This document shows positions 8,986-17,511 of a stretch of 64,000 nt of DNA, piece after piece. The stretch lies in NCBI RefSeq assembly GCF_900101825.1, contig NZ_FNAG01000002.1:496001-560000 (forward strand). Direction: 5' to 3'. The notes under the pieces are model-generated. The model saw only the letters and a program-made list of their open reading frames with translations. It ran no database searches and was not told the origin of the DNA. The number at the start of each line of letters is the position of its first letter. Position 1 is the first letter of the stretch. The stretch comes from Aquimonas voraii. Its GTDB lineage: Bacteria; Pseudomonadota; Gammaproteobacteria; Xanthomonadales; Xanthomonadaceae. Both the position numbers and the translations under genes were made by a program.

Positions 8986-9192
8986 GTATCTTTCTATCGC
9001 GATGGAAGGTATTGGTGATGGTAGCGGCATGCGCGCGCTGCGGAAAGCGGCCGCGTGCCCGGCATCCGTCAGGCGTCTGTGGCGTGCCAGCTCGTGGGGC
9101 GCGGAAGGCGCGGCGCAGGCCCGGTGGGCCGGGACGCCGTACAGGCAGTTTGGCCGCGTTGGCCTGGTCAGAACGCGGTGGTCGCTTGACTC

Positions 9193-9211
9193 GCAAATGC
9201 GAAGCATTATC
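9193..9211 (+). promoter_or_regulatory. Fur-box-like operator upstream of hemP
   Basis: GCAAATGCGAAGCATTATC matches the 19-bp Fur consensus (GATAATGATAATCATTATC) at 14 of 19 positions and has internal dyad symmetry AATGC-GAA-GCATT. It lies 41 nt before the hemP start. Iron-dependent repression is the expected control of haem-uptake genes in this group; binding has not been shown. Confidence 0.7.
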
Positions 9212-9252
9212 ATCTGTCGCGACGCAACCTTCAGCCCACGCGGAGAGCCGAG

Positions 9253-9471
9253 ATGAGCTTGAACCCAGCCGTTTCCGAGATCGCCACCTGCTTGGATTTC
9301 GACCGTGTCGAGTCAGCATCGACGCAGGGAGCCGCCACGCGAGGGGCCGCGCGGGCGACCATCGACAGCCGGACCCTGCTGCGCGAAGGTCGCGAGCTGG
9401 TCATCCTGCACGGCGAGCACGAATACCGCCTGCGCCTGACCCAGAACGACAAGTTGATCCTCACCAAGTGA
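9253..9471 (+). CDS. hemP: Hemin uptake protein HemP
   Basis: 72 residues. The C-terminal half (SRTLLREGRELVILHGEHEY followed by RLRLTQNDKLILTK) is the conserved HemP/HmuP core, where S-R-x-L-L-x-G-x-x-x-x-I-x-H-x-x-x-x-Y-x-L-R-x-T-x-x-x-K-L-I-L-T-K is the family pattern. The N-terminal 35 residues are variable. HemP-type proteins promote expression of haem receptor genes or haem uptake in Bradyrhizobium and Burkholderia; the exact mechanism is unsettled. The upstream Fur-box-like site fits iron control. No TonB receptor follows, unlike many hemP loci. Confidence 0.93.
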   Translation: MSLNPAVSEIATCLDFDRVESASTQGAATRGAARATIDSRTLLREGRELVILHGEHEYRLRLTQNDKLILTK

Positions 9472-9835
9472 TTCTCATCCGGTGATCCTCGCCGGGTGAC
9501 CAGGCCCTGTCGCCGCCGCATCGGACGGGCCCGGGAAGCCAGCCTTCGGGGTCACGCCCCGCGGCACCTCGAGCGGCAGGCCGCCGCGCTGTGAATCAGC
9601 ACGGCCCAGCCCTTTTTCGTCCCACCGGCCAGCCAGCGCCCCGGCGCCGCCAGCTCCGATCGACCGCTTCGGAGACGCAATGTCCCGTTCCGCATTCGCG
9701 CGTGATGCCTCAAGCGCCTTTCGCACCTTTTGCTGCGAACCGTCAAGCGTCGCCCAATTCGGGTGGGCGCAGAGGTGCGGCAGGCGGCAGGGGTGCGCTG
9801 TGGCGCCGGCTGCCCTCACCGGGAACCGTTGACCC
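9472..9835. other. Gene-free stretch between hemP and the next frame
   Basis: 364 nt without a convincing gene. A 50-codon frame from ATG 9679 exists but has no recognisable character. No clear hairpin terminator for hemP is seen, so transcription may continue into the downstream gene at 9836. Confidence 0.6.
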
Positions 9836-10360
9836 GTGTTCGAACTCGATGCCGACACTGCGCTGGCCAACGAAGAGCGCGCGCTCGTAGCCGCCTCCGC
9901 AGGGCGTCGCCTGTCGGCGTCGACCCTGATCGCCCTGGGTCCCGTGGTGTGCCTGTTCCGTCGAGAGGACGAGGCGCGCCTGATCCTTGATCCCGCACCC
10001 CTGCTGGCACAAGCGCGTGCGAAGCTGATTTGCGAAGTCGATCCGGAGGGTCCGCGCGAGGCCCTACGCCTGGAGGATCGGGAAGGGCAGCCTATCCTGC
10101 AGCTCTGCCTGCTGCCCGACAGCGACTTCCTTGTCTGGGAGCGACTGCTCCTTGGCCTGTCGGCGGCTCCGATGCCCGACGAAGCGCTGTGCTGGCCTTC
10201 GTGGCGGGTGCGACTGCGCTGGCGCGCGCGGACGGGTCGATTCCTGGATACCCGCGGGAGTCTGCGCTTCCAGCCCTGCAGCGCGCCCATGTCGGCCTCC
10301 GGCCAGCGCATCGCCGAAGCCTGGTGCGCGCGTTATCACTGCGGGGCCTGTCTGCGCTGA
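9836..10360 (+). CDS. Hypothetical protein, possibly haem-locus associated
   Basis: 174 residues starting at a GTG (no better start visible). The protein is soluble, Leu/Arg-rich, with a Cys-containing C-terminus (AWCARYHCGACLR) that holds three cysteines in nine residues; this C-x(5)-C-x(2)-C arrangement could bind a metal or haem. I do not recognise the family. It lacks the HemS/ChuX repeats, so a haem-degrading role is not supported. Its position after hemP on the same strand suggests, but does not prove, an iron or haem-related role. Followed by a palindrome-rich convergent intergenic region. Confidence 0.6.
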   Translation: MFELDADTALANEERALVAASAGRRLSASTLIALGPVVCLFRREDEARLILDPAPLLAQARAKLICEVDPEGPREALRLEDREGQPILQLCLLPDSDFLVWERLLLGLSAAPMPDEALCWPSWRVRLRWRARTGRFLDTRGSLRFQPCSAPMSASGQRIAEAWCARYHCGACLR

Positions 10361-10419
10361 AGCTTCGCGGATGGGGCATGGGTCGCGCGGTTCGCGGTTG
10401 CGGCGAGTGTCGAGTTCAC

Positions 10420-10437
10420 GGTGGGCCAGGGCCCACC
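10420..10437. repeat. GGTGGGCC-type palindrome, isolated copy
   Basis: Palindrome GGTGGGCC-AG-GGCCCACC, the same core as the tandem array starting about 70 nt to the right. It lies 60 nt after the stop of the plus-strand gene and may serve as its terminator. Confidence 0.8.
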
Positions 10438-10489
10438 CCATGAGCACGTGCGCGCTCGCGGCCTTGGGGTGCTGCCGGCGCAGCTGCTA

Positions 10490-10680
10490 CGCACAGGGTG
10501 GACCGTGGGCTGGAACCTTGCCCGGGTGTCTGAATAGGGTGGGCCTCGGCCCACCACGGGCTCGAACCTTTCGGAGCTTCTCGAATAGGGTGGGCCCCGG
10601 CCCGCCGCGGGCTCGAAGCCCGCACAGGTTTTCGAATAGGGTGGGCACCGGCCCACCACGGACTCGAATCCGCCTCGGTC
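10490..10680. repeat. Tandem array of palindromic units, 51-bp period
   Basis: Three good units start at 10532, 10583 and 10634 (GAATAGGGTGGGC), an exact 51-bp period, preceded by one degenerate unit from about 10490. Each unit contains the palindrome GGTGGGCC(N2)GGCCCACC or a near copy, followed by a CACGGGCTCGAA-like spacer. The array fills the gap between two convergent genes, so it can form several stems at the 3' ends of both transcripts. The regular spacers are not unique sequences, so it is not a CRISPR array. Confidence 0.9.
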
Positions 10681-10695
10681 CATCGACGGCTCAGC

Positions 10696-13600
10696 TCAGA
10701 TCGACTCCACCAGCACCGCCGCATGCTCGACCAGGGTGCGCGCGGTCGCGGCCTCGATGTCGCCGACCAGGCTGGCCGCCACGACGATCCCGCTGAAGGC
10801 CAGCAGCGTGACACGTGCCGAGTTCCCACGCCCGCCCTGCAGGTGACGCTCGGTGCTGTCGAGCAGGCTCAGCAAGGCCTGCACGCGCGGCGCGCGGATC
10901 GCGCCGCTGTCGCGCGCGGCGGTCACATCGCTGCGCAGCAGGACAAGTTGTTCGACGGCGGAGCGCGCCTCGACAAACACCGCGCTGGTGCGAGCGCCGA
11001 CCTCGAAGCGCCCGGCGGCAACCGTGCTGGCGCGCGTGCGGGCATCGGCTGAGCGGCGCAGCTGCGGATGCAGCTGCAGCGCGCGCGCCGCATGCTCGGG
11101 CAGCTGCAGCGTCGCGGCGTCTGGCCGCACGTTGATCAGCCCGAGGATGCGCTTCCACCGACGCTCCAACGCCCCGGCCTCGTCGGCCAGTTCGAAGGCG
11201 ATCAGTCCTGGCAGCTGCTGCGGCCCGGTGTTGTGGAAGCGCAGATGCTGCTTGACCTGCTCGGCGGTGCGCAGACGGAACAGGCGCGAACTCATGCGCA
11301 CCTGGCTCATCTCGGCGACGTGCTGCAGCGAGGCGTCCATCTGCGCGCGCTGTGGACGGCGGGAGACATCGGCCAGCAGCGGACGCAGCAGCGGCCACAC
11401 ACCCGCGTTCTTCTCCGCCGGCGGCAGGCCGCGGCTCCAGCCGTGCCGGTTGCGCGTCCAGTCGATCGCGTTGAACCAATCGCCGCTGTTGTAGCTGTCG
11501 CGGTCGCCCGACTTCGAGCGCAGGATCTCCTGCCCGGCGTGGAAGAAGGGAATGCCCTGGCCCAGCAGCATCAGGCTGTGGCCGAGGTTCTGCACGCGCA
11601 CGCGCTCGTCGAGCGGGGTGGTGCTGGCGAGCTTCAGCTGCAGCACGTCGAACAGGGTTTCGTTGTCGTGGGCTTCGATGTACTTGATGTGCTCGGCCGG
11701 GTCGCCGGTGTAGCCCGCGCGCTGGCCGAAGTAGTCCACCTGGTCGGCGCGCACGCGCTGGCCCTGGGCATTGGTGAACTCGAAGTCGGCCAGATCGCCG
11801 GCAAGACCGATCCGCGCCAAATCGCTCAGATGCAGCAGCTGGGCCAACTCGCCCGAGCCGGCACCCTGGAATCCGTTCGGCGCCAGCGCCAGACCCGAGA
11901 TGAGGCCCTGCTCGCGGATGTCGCCGAAGGGATTGCCACCGCGGATCGCGTCGCGCGAGCGGTCGCTGAAGGTGCCGATGCCGGTGCCGGCGAGGTTGGC
12001 CTGCGAGGCCTGGATGAAGCGCGCGTTGTTGGCGACCTCGCCGAAGTTCCAGCCCTCGCCATAGAGAATGATGCTGCGGCCATCCACGCCGTCACGCGCC
12101 AGGGTCAGCCGGTCGAGTGCAGCGCGCAGCTTCAGCAGGTTGTCGCGGCTGTGATGGGCCATCAGATCGAAGCGGAAGCCGTCGACGCGGTAGGCCCGCG
12201 CCCAGGTCAGCACCGAGTCGATCATCAGCCGCTCCATCATCGCGTGCTCGCTGGCGGTGTTGGGGCAGCAGCTGCTCTGCTCGACGTAGCCGGCGTTGTT
12301 CAGCCGGTGGTAGTAGCCGGGCACCACGCGGTCCAGCACCGACTTCGCGTTCTGGCCGGCGGCGTTGGTGTGGTTGTAGACCACGTCCATCACCACCCGC
12401 AGGCCCGAGAGGTTCAGGGCCTGCACCATCTGCCGGAACTCGCGGATGCGCGCCGGCCCATCGGGATCGGTCGAGTAGCTGCCCTCGGGCACGGTGTAGT
12501 GCCAGGGGTCGTAGCCCCAGTTGAAGCCATCGGCGTCGCGGATCGCCTCGGTCAAGGCCTGTTGCTGCTCGGAATCGGGCGGCAGCGCTTCGAGCTCGGC
12601 GAAGGGCACGGACTGCTGGTCCTGACGGCGCTCCGGGATGTTGGCCTGATCGAAGGCGGGCAGCAGATGCACATGGCTGAAGCCTGCCTTGGCCAGCCCG
12701 CGCAGATGACGCATGCCGGTCGAGGCAGGATGCGCGAAGGCCGCGAAGGTGCCGCGCTGGGCTGCGGGTACGCCTTCATCGGTCCAGCTGAAATCGCGGA
12801 CGTGGAGCTCGTACAGCAGGCTGTCCTCGTGCGCGCGCAGCTCGGGCTTCGGCGTCAGCCTGAACAGCGGCGGCATCAGTGCCGCCTCGTCGAGGTCGAC
12901 GATCTGCGAGAGCGTGCTGTCCGCGGCGAGGCTCAAGCTGTAGGGGTCGGTGACGCGGTTCGTCTCGATGCGGCGGGTCGTCGGCGCAAAGACCTCGACT
13001 TCGAACAGATAGAACTGGCGGTTCCAGTCGCGCGGGCCGCTGACGCTCCACACGCCGCTGGCGGCGTCGAAGCTCATCGCATGCCGCGTCGGCGCGGCGT
13101 TGGGGTTGCTGCCGGCAAAGCGCAGCAGCTCGACCCGACGCGCGGTCGGGGCCCACAGGTGCAGGCTGACGCCGCTGCCGGTGACCACGGGGCCCAGTGG
13201 GCGATCGGTGCGGTAGAGCGCATCCAGCACGCCGGGTATCTGCACGCCGGTCGCGTCCAGCGGGACATCTGCCGGGCTGCGCGCAGCCAAGGCGATCTGC
13301 CCGCGCAGGATCTGCGCGAGTTCGGCGCGCGGCAGCTCGGGCAGGCGCAGCGCCCGGTAGTTGGCCAGATGTGGCCAGCGCGCGCGCTGCTCGGCGCTCA
13401 GACCGCCAGCGATGACCTCCAGCGCAATGCTCTGGCCGTTCTCCACGCCGGCGCCAGTCAAGCGGAGGCTTGCGTCGGCACTGTGGTGGAGAGCGAAGCG
13501 GGCGTCATCGCTGCCGGCATTCCAGGCCAAGGTGCGCGCATCGATGAAGTGCGCGCGCGACTGCGCGAGGTTGCCGCGCGGCGCCACCGCGCTGCTGGAG

Positions 13601-14889
13601 ATGCTCAACACCTTGCTGGCGCGATCGAAGCTGAAATAGGTCAGCCCGCAGCCTTCGGGCACATCGAAAGCGATGTTGGCGCCGCCGGGAGCGCCGCCAG
13701 CGCCGTAGTTTTCTGCCCAGCTCTCGTTGATTGCCATCTTGGCTTCGTAGCTGCCCGCAGGCAGCCGTGCCTCGAAGGTGGCGAAGCCGTCGTTGTCAGG
13801 GTCCTGCAGCCAGGCGGCGAGGCACTCGGGCTGCCAATCGCCCGCGCAGCCGAGTTCGCTCTGGAAGCTGCCGACGGCCACCGCGATCGGCGTGTTGCGG
13901 CTGTCGGTCACCCACTTCGTTCGGTTGGAGAAATAGAAGCGGATCGGCTGCCCGTCGGCGCTCAGCGCGATGTTGGCGCCGCCCGATGCGGCACCGGCGC
14001 CATAGTTCTCGTCCCAGCTGCCGTTGAGTGCGGCCTTGTACTCGTAGCTGCCGGCCGGCAGCAGGAACTCGCCGCGCCAGACATCGCTGCGGCTCGAATA
14101 GGTGAGACGTGAGGCTGTGCAGGCGGGCGACCAGTTGTCGCTGCAGCCCAACGCCTGCTGCAGGCTGCCGGCAATCGTCACGCTCGCAGGCTGCGGCGCC
14201 GCTGGCGCTGGCGCAACGGTGAGCTGATTGCTGAGGCCGTCGAAGCGGAATTCCTGCAGCGAACAGGCCTCGCCAACCTCGAAGGCGATATTGGCGCCGC
14301 CCTGCACGCCGCCGGCGCCGTAGTTCAGGTCCCAGGACTCGTTCATCGCCACCTTGGCTTCGAAGTTGCCGGCGGGCAGCGCGGCGGTGGCGCGGTACAC
14401 GCCAACGCGTTCAGGGTCCTCCATCCAGCCGCGCAGGCAGGTCGGATCCCAGTCGTTGGCGCAGCCGATCGCGCGCTGGAAGCTGCCGACGGCCACGGGA
14501 ATCAGCGAGCTCACCGGCTCGGTGATGAAATTCGTTCCGCTGCGGAAGTAGAACTTGAGTGAAGCTGGGTTCGTCAGGTTGAGCGCGATATTGCCGCCGC
14601 CGGGCGCTCCGCCGGCGCCGAAGTTGCTGTCCCAGCCGCCGTTCAGCGCGACCTTGTATTCGTAGCTGCCGGCCGGCAGGTCAAAGCGCGCCTGCCAGAC
14701 CCCATCTTCCTCATCGAAGGCCAGCTGCGAGGCATCGCAGGGCGGCGACCAGTTCTCGCTGCAGCCGATGGCTTGCTGCAGGTTGCCGACCAGGGTGACG
14801 CGCTCGGGTTGGGGACTGTTCGCGTGCAGGCCGGTGGCGGCGACGAGGGCGAGCGCGAGGGCGGCTATGGAGGTGGCTGATCGGTACAT
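10696..14889 (-). CDS. Secreted pullulanase-type alpha-1,6-glucosidase (GH13) with four X25-like modules
   Basis: About 1397 residues from ATG 14889, which begins a signal peptide (MYRSATSIAALALALVAATG). Four ~105-residue modules follow in an A-B-A-B pattern, each with the signature of pullulanase X25 domains: (VTLVGNLQQAIGC / VAVGSFQRAIGC / VTIAGSLQQALGC / VAVGSFQSELGC)...W.P.C...LPAG.(Y/F)E.K.A.N..W..N(Y/F)GAGG...G.NI. Then a pullulanase N-terminal domain, a CBM48-like domain (SGVSLHLWAPTARRVELLRF) and the GH13 barrel with DVVYNH, GFRFDLMAHH (nucleophile Asp), LYGEGWNFGE (acid Glu) and EAHDNETLFD, and a C-terminal DUF3372-like part. It debranches alpha-1,6 links of starch or pullulan outside the cytoplasm. 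It is downstream of an alpha-amylase on the same strand. Confidence 0.94.
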   Translation of the reverse strand: MYRSATSIAALALALVAATGLHANSPQPERVTLVGNLQQAIGCSENWSPPCDASQLAFDEEDGVWQARFDLPAGSYEYKVALNGGWDSNFGAGGAPGGGNIALNLTNPASLKFYFRSGTNFITEPVSSLIPVAVGSFQRAIGCANDWDPTCLRGWMEDPERVGVYRATAALPAGNFEAKVAMNESWDLNYGAGGVQGGANIAFEVGEACSLQEFRFDGLSNQLTVAPAPAAPQPASVTIAGSLQQALGCSDNWSPACTASRLTYSSRSDVWRGEFLLPAGSYEYKAALNGSWDENYGAGAASGGANIALSADGQPIRFYFSNRTKWVTDSRNTPIAVAVGSFQSELGCAGDWQPECLAAWLQDPDNDGFATFEARLPAGSYEAKMAINESWAENYGAGGAPGGANIAFDVPEGCGLTYFSFDRASKVLSISSSAVAPRGNLAQSRAHFIDARTLAWNAGSDDARFALHHSADASLRLTGAGVENGQSIALEVIAGGLSAEQRARWPHLANYRALRLPELPRAELAQILRGQIALAARSPADVPLDATGVQIPGVLDALYRTDRPLGPVVTGSGVSLHLWAPTARRVELLRFAGSNPNAAPTRHAMSFDAASGVWSVSGPRDWNRQFYLFEVEVFAPTTRRIETNRVTDPYSLSLAADSTLSQIVDLDEAALMPPLFRLTPKPELRAHEDSLLYELHVRDFSWTDEGVPAAQRGTFAAFAHPASTGMRHLRGLAKAGFSHVHLLPAFDQANIPERRQDQQSVPFAELEALPPDSEQQQALTEAIRDADGFNWGYDPWHYTVPEGSYSTDPDGPARIREFRQMVQALNLSGLRVVMDVVYNHTNAAGQNAKSVLDRVVPGYYHRLNNAGYVEQSSCCPNTASEHAMMERLMIDSVLTWARAYRVDGFRFDLMAHHSRDNLLKLRAALDRLTLARDGVDGRSIILYGEGWNFGEVANNARFIQASQANLAGTGIGTFSDRSRDAIRGGNPFGDIREQGLISGLALAPNGFQGAGSGELAQLLHLSDLARIGLAGDLADFEFTNAQGQRVRADQVDYFGQRAGYTGDPAEHIKYIEAHDNETLFDVLQLKLASTTPLDERVRVQNLGHSLMLLGQGIPFFHAGQEILRSKSGDRDSYNSGDWFNAIDWTRNRHGWSRGLPPAEKNAGVWPLLRPLLADVSRRPQRAQMDASLQHVAEMSQVRMSSRLFRLRTAEQVKQHLRFHNTGPQQLPGLIAFELADEAGALERRWKRILGLINVRPDAATLQLPEHAARALQLHPQLRRSADARTRASTVAAGRFEVGARTSAVFVEARSAVEQLVLLRSDVTAARDSGAIRAPRVQALLSLLDSTERHLQGGRGNSARVTLLAFSGIVVAASLVGDIEAATARTLVEHAAVLVESI

Positions 14890-15010
14890 TTGGGAGGCTC
14901 GAAAGACGGGCAGGAGAGATTCGTGATGTGTGCGCTCAGGCATCCGGGGCCTGTTAGCTCTTGCGAGCTTCGGTTGGAAGGGGCGCGGCATCGAGGGTGT
15001 TCGGCGCGAT

Positions 15011-15037
15011 AGCCCCTCTCCCACAGGGAGAGGGGCT
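15011..15037. repeat. AGCCCCTCTCCC hairpin repeat between starch genes
   Basis: Perfect 12-bp inverted repeat (15011-15022 with 15026-15037) and loop ACA. The same CCCCTCTCCC...GGGAGAGGGG core is found inside icmF at 32317-32341 and inside its duplicated tail at 33435-33457, so this is one copy of a dispersed element. Between amylase and pullulanase it could attenuate read-through. Confidence 0.85.
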
Positions 15038-15128
15038 CAGAGCCGGGTCCCTCACAACGCGTGCAGGAATCTGGGCTTTGCCTCTTGCGGAGGCGGAGCA
15101 TCGAGCGACGATTCCCGATTCCCGGCTC

Positions 15129-16625
15129 CTACCTCAACCACATCCTTGCCCTGCGCGGCGGCAGGCTGAAGGTGTAGCTGCTGCTGCCGATGTTCACCAC
15201 GCTGTTGGTATCCAGAACATCGCGGTAGTTGGCGTACCACCAGAGCACGCTGTTGTTCATGTTGATGGTGGTGTTGACCGTGCTGCCGCACTTGTTGATG
15301 CCGACGATGCCGAGGCTGCCGCGACGGAACAGCAGGTGGCAGTCGCTGTAGGACAGCACCTGCATGTCGCTGCCGTGGGTGGCGTTGTGGAAGCGGATCA
15401 TTGCCGCCAGATCACTGCGCCGGTACGCGTTGACCCAGCGGTTGTCGCCGCTTTCGTTGTTGTCGGAGTACAGCAGCGGGCTGCCGCCGTCCCGGCCCAG
15501 CACGTAGGCGTAGGCCAGCGTCTCGTCGGTGGGGTCCAGGATCAGGTAGCGGAAACCGCCGTTATTCGGGATGTCGTGGGTCACAGTGAAAGTGACCGCG
15601 CGGCTGTTGGGCAGGGCCTGGCCGACGGCCAGCGGGTTGACCAGCGCGTTCATGCTGCCGCCGAAACGGAACGCGTTGCGGATACTGCCGAACAGCGGGA
15701 AGTCGTAGGCGCCGTGATCGGTCCCGTTCAGATAGGGCACGAGGAAACTGCCGTACTCGCCGTCACCAGCGCCGCCGTTGGTGATGACCTCGCCGAACAC
15801 ATGCACGCCCTGCTTGATCTCCGGCGTCAGCACGGCGTTGAGGTGTGAGAGCGGCATGTGCTTGGCGGCATCGATGCGGAAGCCGGTGACGCCGAGGCCC
15901 TTCAGCGCCGACAGGTAGCTGCGCTGCTGGCCGATGACATAGCTACTGCCCAGCAGGTCTGGCAGACCCGGGTCGCCGCCACCGCCGCACAGGCGCCAGT
16001 TCTGCACTTGCCAGACATCGCTGTAGTTGCTGATGCAGTTGGCCGAGCCGAAGTCCCACTGCGAGAGGAAGTTGTAGCGCAGGTCGCCGAACAGACGCTG
16101 CTGGCTCCAGTAGCCCGGGTTCGAGGCGTATGTGTTGAGGATGCGCTGGCCTGGATAGTCGAGGTCGCTGCGCTGGGCGGCCTCGTTGGCCATGTGGTTG
16201 AGGATGATGTCGGCGTAGACGCGGATGCCGCGCGCGCGCAGCGCGTTCGACATGCTCTGGAAGCTCTGCGTGTTGCCGAGCGGATGATCGATGGTGCGGT
16301 AGTCCTGCGGCTGGTAGCGCGCCCACCAGGCCGAGCCTTCCGACTTCAGCGGTGGTGCCACCAGTACCGCCTTGTATCCCAGCGACTGGATTTCGGCGGC
16401 GCGCGCCTCGACCGTGTCGTAGCGCCAGTTGAAGGCATGCAGGATGACGTCGGCCTTGGCGGGCGTCGTGCTGCCGGCGAAGGCGGCAAGCGCGGCGATG
16501 CCGGGCAGGGCGCTCGTGGCTGCGCGGATCGCCGCGCCGATGCGTGCATGGAAACGCTCCGCCAGACGGCGGGCAAAGCGAGGCTGCTGCGGGTGCGCCG
16601 AAGCACCCGTCGAGTGACGGTTCAT
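15129..16625 (-). CDS. Secreted alpha-amylase (GH13)
   Basis: 498 residues. The ATG at 16625 has a GGGAGG ribosome-binding site. A long basic n-region is followed by a hydrophobic segment (about residues 38-57, ending STTPAKA), suggesting export. The (beta/alpha)8 barrel begins DVILHAFNWRYD and shows the four GH13 regions: ADIILNHMA (139-147), GFRIDAAKHM (nucleophile D252), VFGEVIT (acid E279) and THDIPNN (D351; Thr in place of the common Asn). It cleaves internal alpha-1,4 links. With the pullulanase 240 nt downstream it forms an extracellular starch-use pair. No separate starch-binding domain is visible. Confidence 0.94.
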   Translation of the reverse strand: MNRHSTGASAHPQQPRFARRLAERFHARIGAAIRAATSALPGIAALAAFAGSTTPAKADVILHAFNWRYDTVEARAAEIQSLGYKAVLVAPPLKSEGSAWWARYQPQDYRTIDHPLGNTQSFQSMSNALRARGIRVYADIILNHMANEAAQRSDLDYPGQRILNTYASNPGYWSQQRLFGDLRYNFLSQWDFGSANCISNYSDVWQVQNWRLCGGGGDPGLPDLLGSSYVIGQQRSYLSALKGLGVTGFRIDAAKHMPLSHLNAVLTPEIKQGVHVFGEVITNGGAGDGEYGSFLVPYLNGTDHGAYDFPLFGSIRNAFRFGGSMNALVNPLAVGQALPNSRAVTFTVTHDIPNNGGFRYLILDPTDETLAYAYVLGRDGGSPLLYSDNNESGDNRWVNAYRRSDLAAMIRFHNATHGSDMQVLSYSDCHLLFRRGSLGIVGINKCGSTVNTTINMNNSVLWWYANYRDVLDTNSVVNIGSSSYTFSLPPRRARMWLR

Positions 16626-17008
16626 TGCGGACTCCCTCCCCAGGAAGTGTGGGCCTGCTGCATGGGCCGCCGAGCGCCGCACCCCGCGGACGCCGGCCGT
16701 GTGACGAAGCGGACGGCGCGTCTACTGCGCGCTCATGAATGTCCGCTCGCTGCGCTGTCGAGCCGCTGCCGGCCTGATCGCCCTCATGGGCGTCGAGGCT
16801 TCATGCCGCCGCGTCGAACCACCGCGGCCAGCAGCCTAGGCCTGTGCTGTGCAGCATAACAATCCCATGCATACGTATTCAGGGAGCGGGGATTGGGGAT
16901 TGGGGATTGGGGATTCGCAAAAGCCGGATGCGAAGCTCGCGGGCTTCACACACGCGATGCAAAGCAAGTCGGCGCTCTTTACGAATCCCCAATCCCCAAT
17001 CCCCGCCC
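16626..17008. other. Gene-free stretch holding the amylase promoter region and a G-rich inverted repeat
   Basis: 383 nt without a gene. Its right half (16888-17004) is an inverted repeat described separately. The left half is the presumed promoter and leader of the starch genes; no convincing -35/-10 pair was picked out. Confidence 0.6.
16888..17004. repeat. GGGGATT inverted repeat, quadruplex-capable
   Basis: Left arm: four GGGG runs separated by ATT (16888-16912) then ATTCG. Right arm 16982-17004 is the exact complement of 16895-16917 (23 bp). The 64-nt spacer ends in CAAAAG and CTTTAC, extending the pairing imperfectly. The left arm fits the strict G-quadruplex consensus with four G4 runs and 3-nt loops; the whole can also form a long hairpin. 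It lies past the stop of the minus-strand gene at 17009 and upstream of the amylase gene. Confidence 0.95.
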
Positions 17009-17416
17009 TCAAGCCCTGAACAATCGCATGTAGACCGCCACGCCCAGTCCCCACAGGCCGTTGAGGATCAATGCGCCGATGATCAGGGGGCTGCTGAGCT
17101 CGATGCCCTTGAGCGGAAACACCACGAACCAGGCGACCAGGCTGGGCAGCAGGGCGCCGAGTACGATCGCGAGCATCCAGAATCGGGCGCCGGTGCTGCG
17201 GCGGATCAGGGCCCACAGGGCGATGCCCCAGAGGCCGCCCCAGAAGGCCAGGGACAACACGGCGGGCACGCCCAAGGGCGCAACCGGGTTCATGTTCCAG
17301 GGCGCGACGGCCGCCTTGCCGGACAGATTCAGCAGCCACAGCCCGCCCTGATGGAAGAACAGGGTGGCGAGGAAGCCGGCGACGAATGCGAGGATCAGCG
17401 TTTTCGGCTTGAACAT
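17009..17416 (-). CDS. Small integral membrane protein
   Basis: 135 residues from ATG 17416, preceded by GGGAG. Four hydrophobic segments: LILAFVAGFLATLFF, VPAVLSLAFWGGLWGIALW, FWMLAIVLGALLPSLVAWFVV and LIIGALILNGLWGLGVAVYM. The pattern FVAGFLATLFFHQGG...APLGVPAVLSLAFWGG...WG is one I associate with an unnamed family of bacterial inner-membrane proteins. No catalytic motif is visible. It is divergent from the GST gene with a 95-nt gap. Confidence 0.8.
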   Translation of the reverse strand: MFKPKTLILAFVAGFLATLFFHQGGLWLLNLSGKAAVAPWNMNPVAPLGVPAVLSLAFWGGLWGIALWALIRRSTGARFWMLAIVLGALLPSLVAWFVVFPLKGIELSSPLIIGALILNGLWGLGVAVYMRLFRA

Positions 17417-17511
17417 CGAATGGCACTCCCGGGCGCGTGGCGATGCGCGAATATACGCGGCCCGGCCGTCGCGGCCGCGTGCCCATCTTCCCTGCACAAG
17501 GCCAGTCCCTC

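Noticed and set aside
8986-9120. S-adenosylhomocysteine or S-adenosylmethionine riboswitch before metF
   Set aside because: I searched the leader by eye for the conserved cores and found none; a covariance-model search would settle it.
10490-10680. CRISPR array with 51-bp period
   Set aside because: The 'spacers' are similar to one another, the repeats are short palindromes, and no cas genes are in the window.
11068-14112. A 1014-codon open frame on the plus strand
   Set aside because: It is entirely antisense to the pullulanase gene, its protein is rich in Ala/Arg/Gly/Val repeats without any family motif; long antisense frames are usual in GC-rich codon-biased genes.
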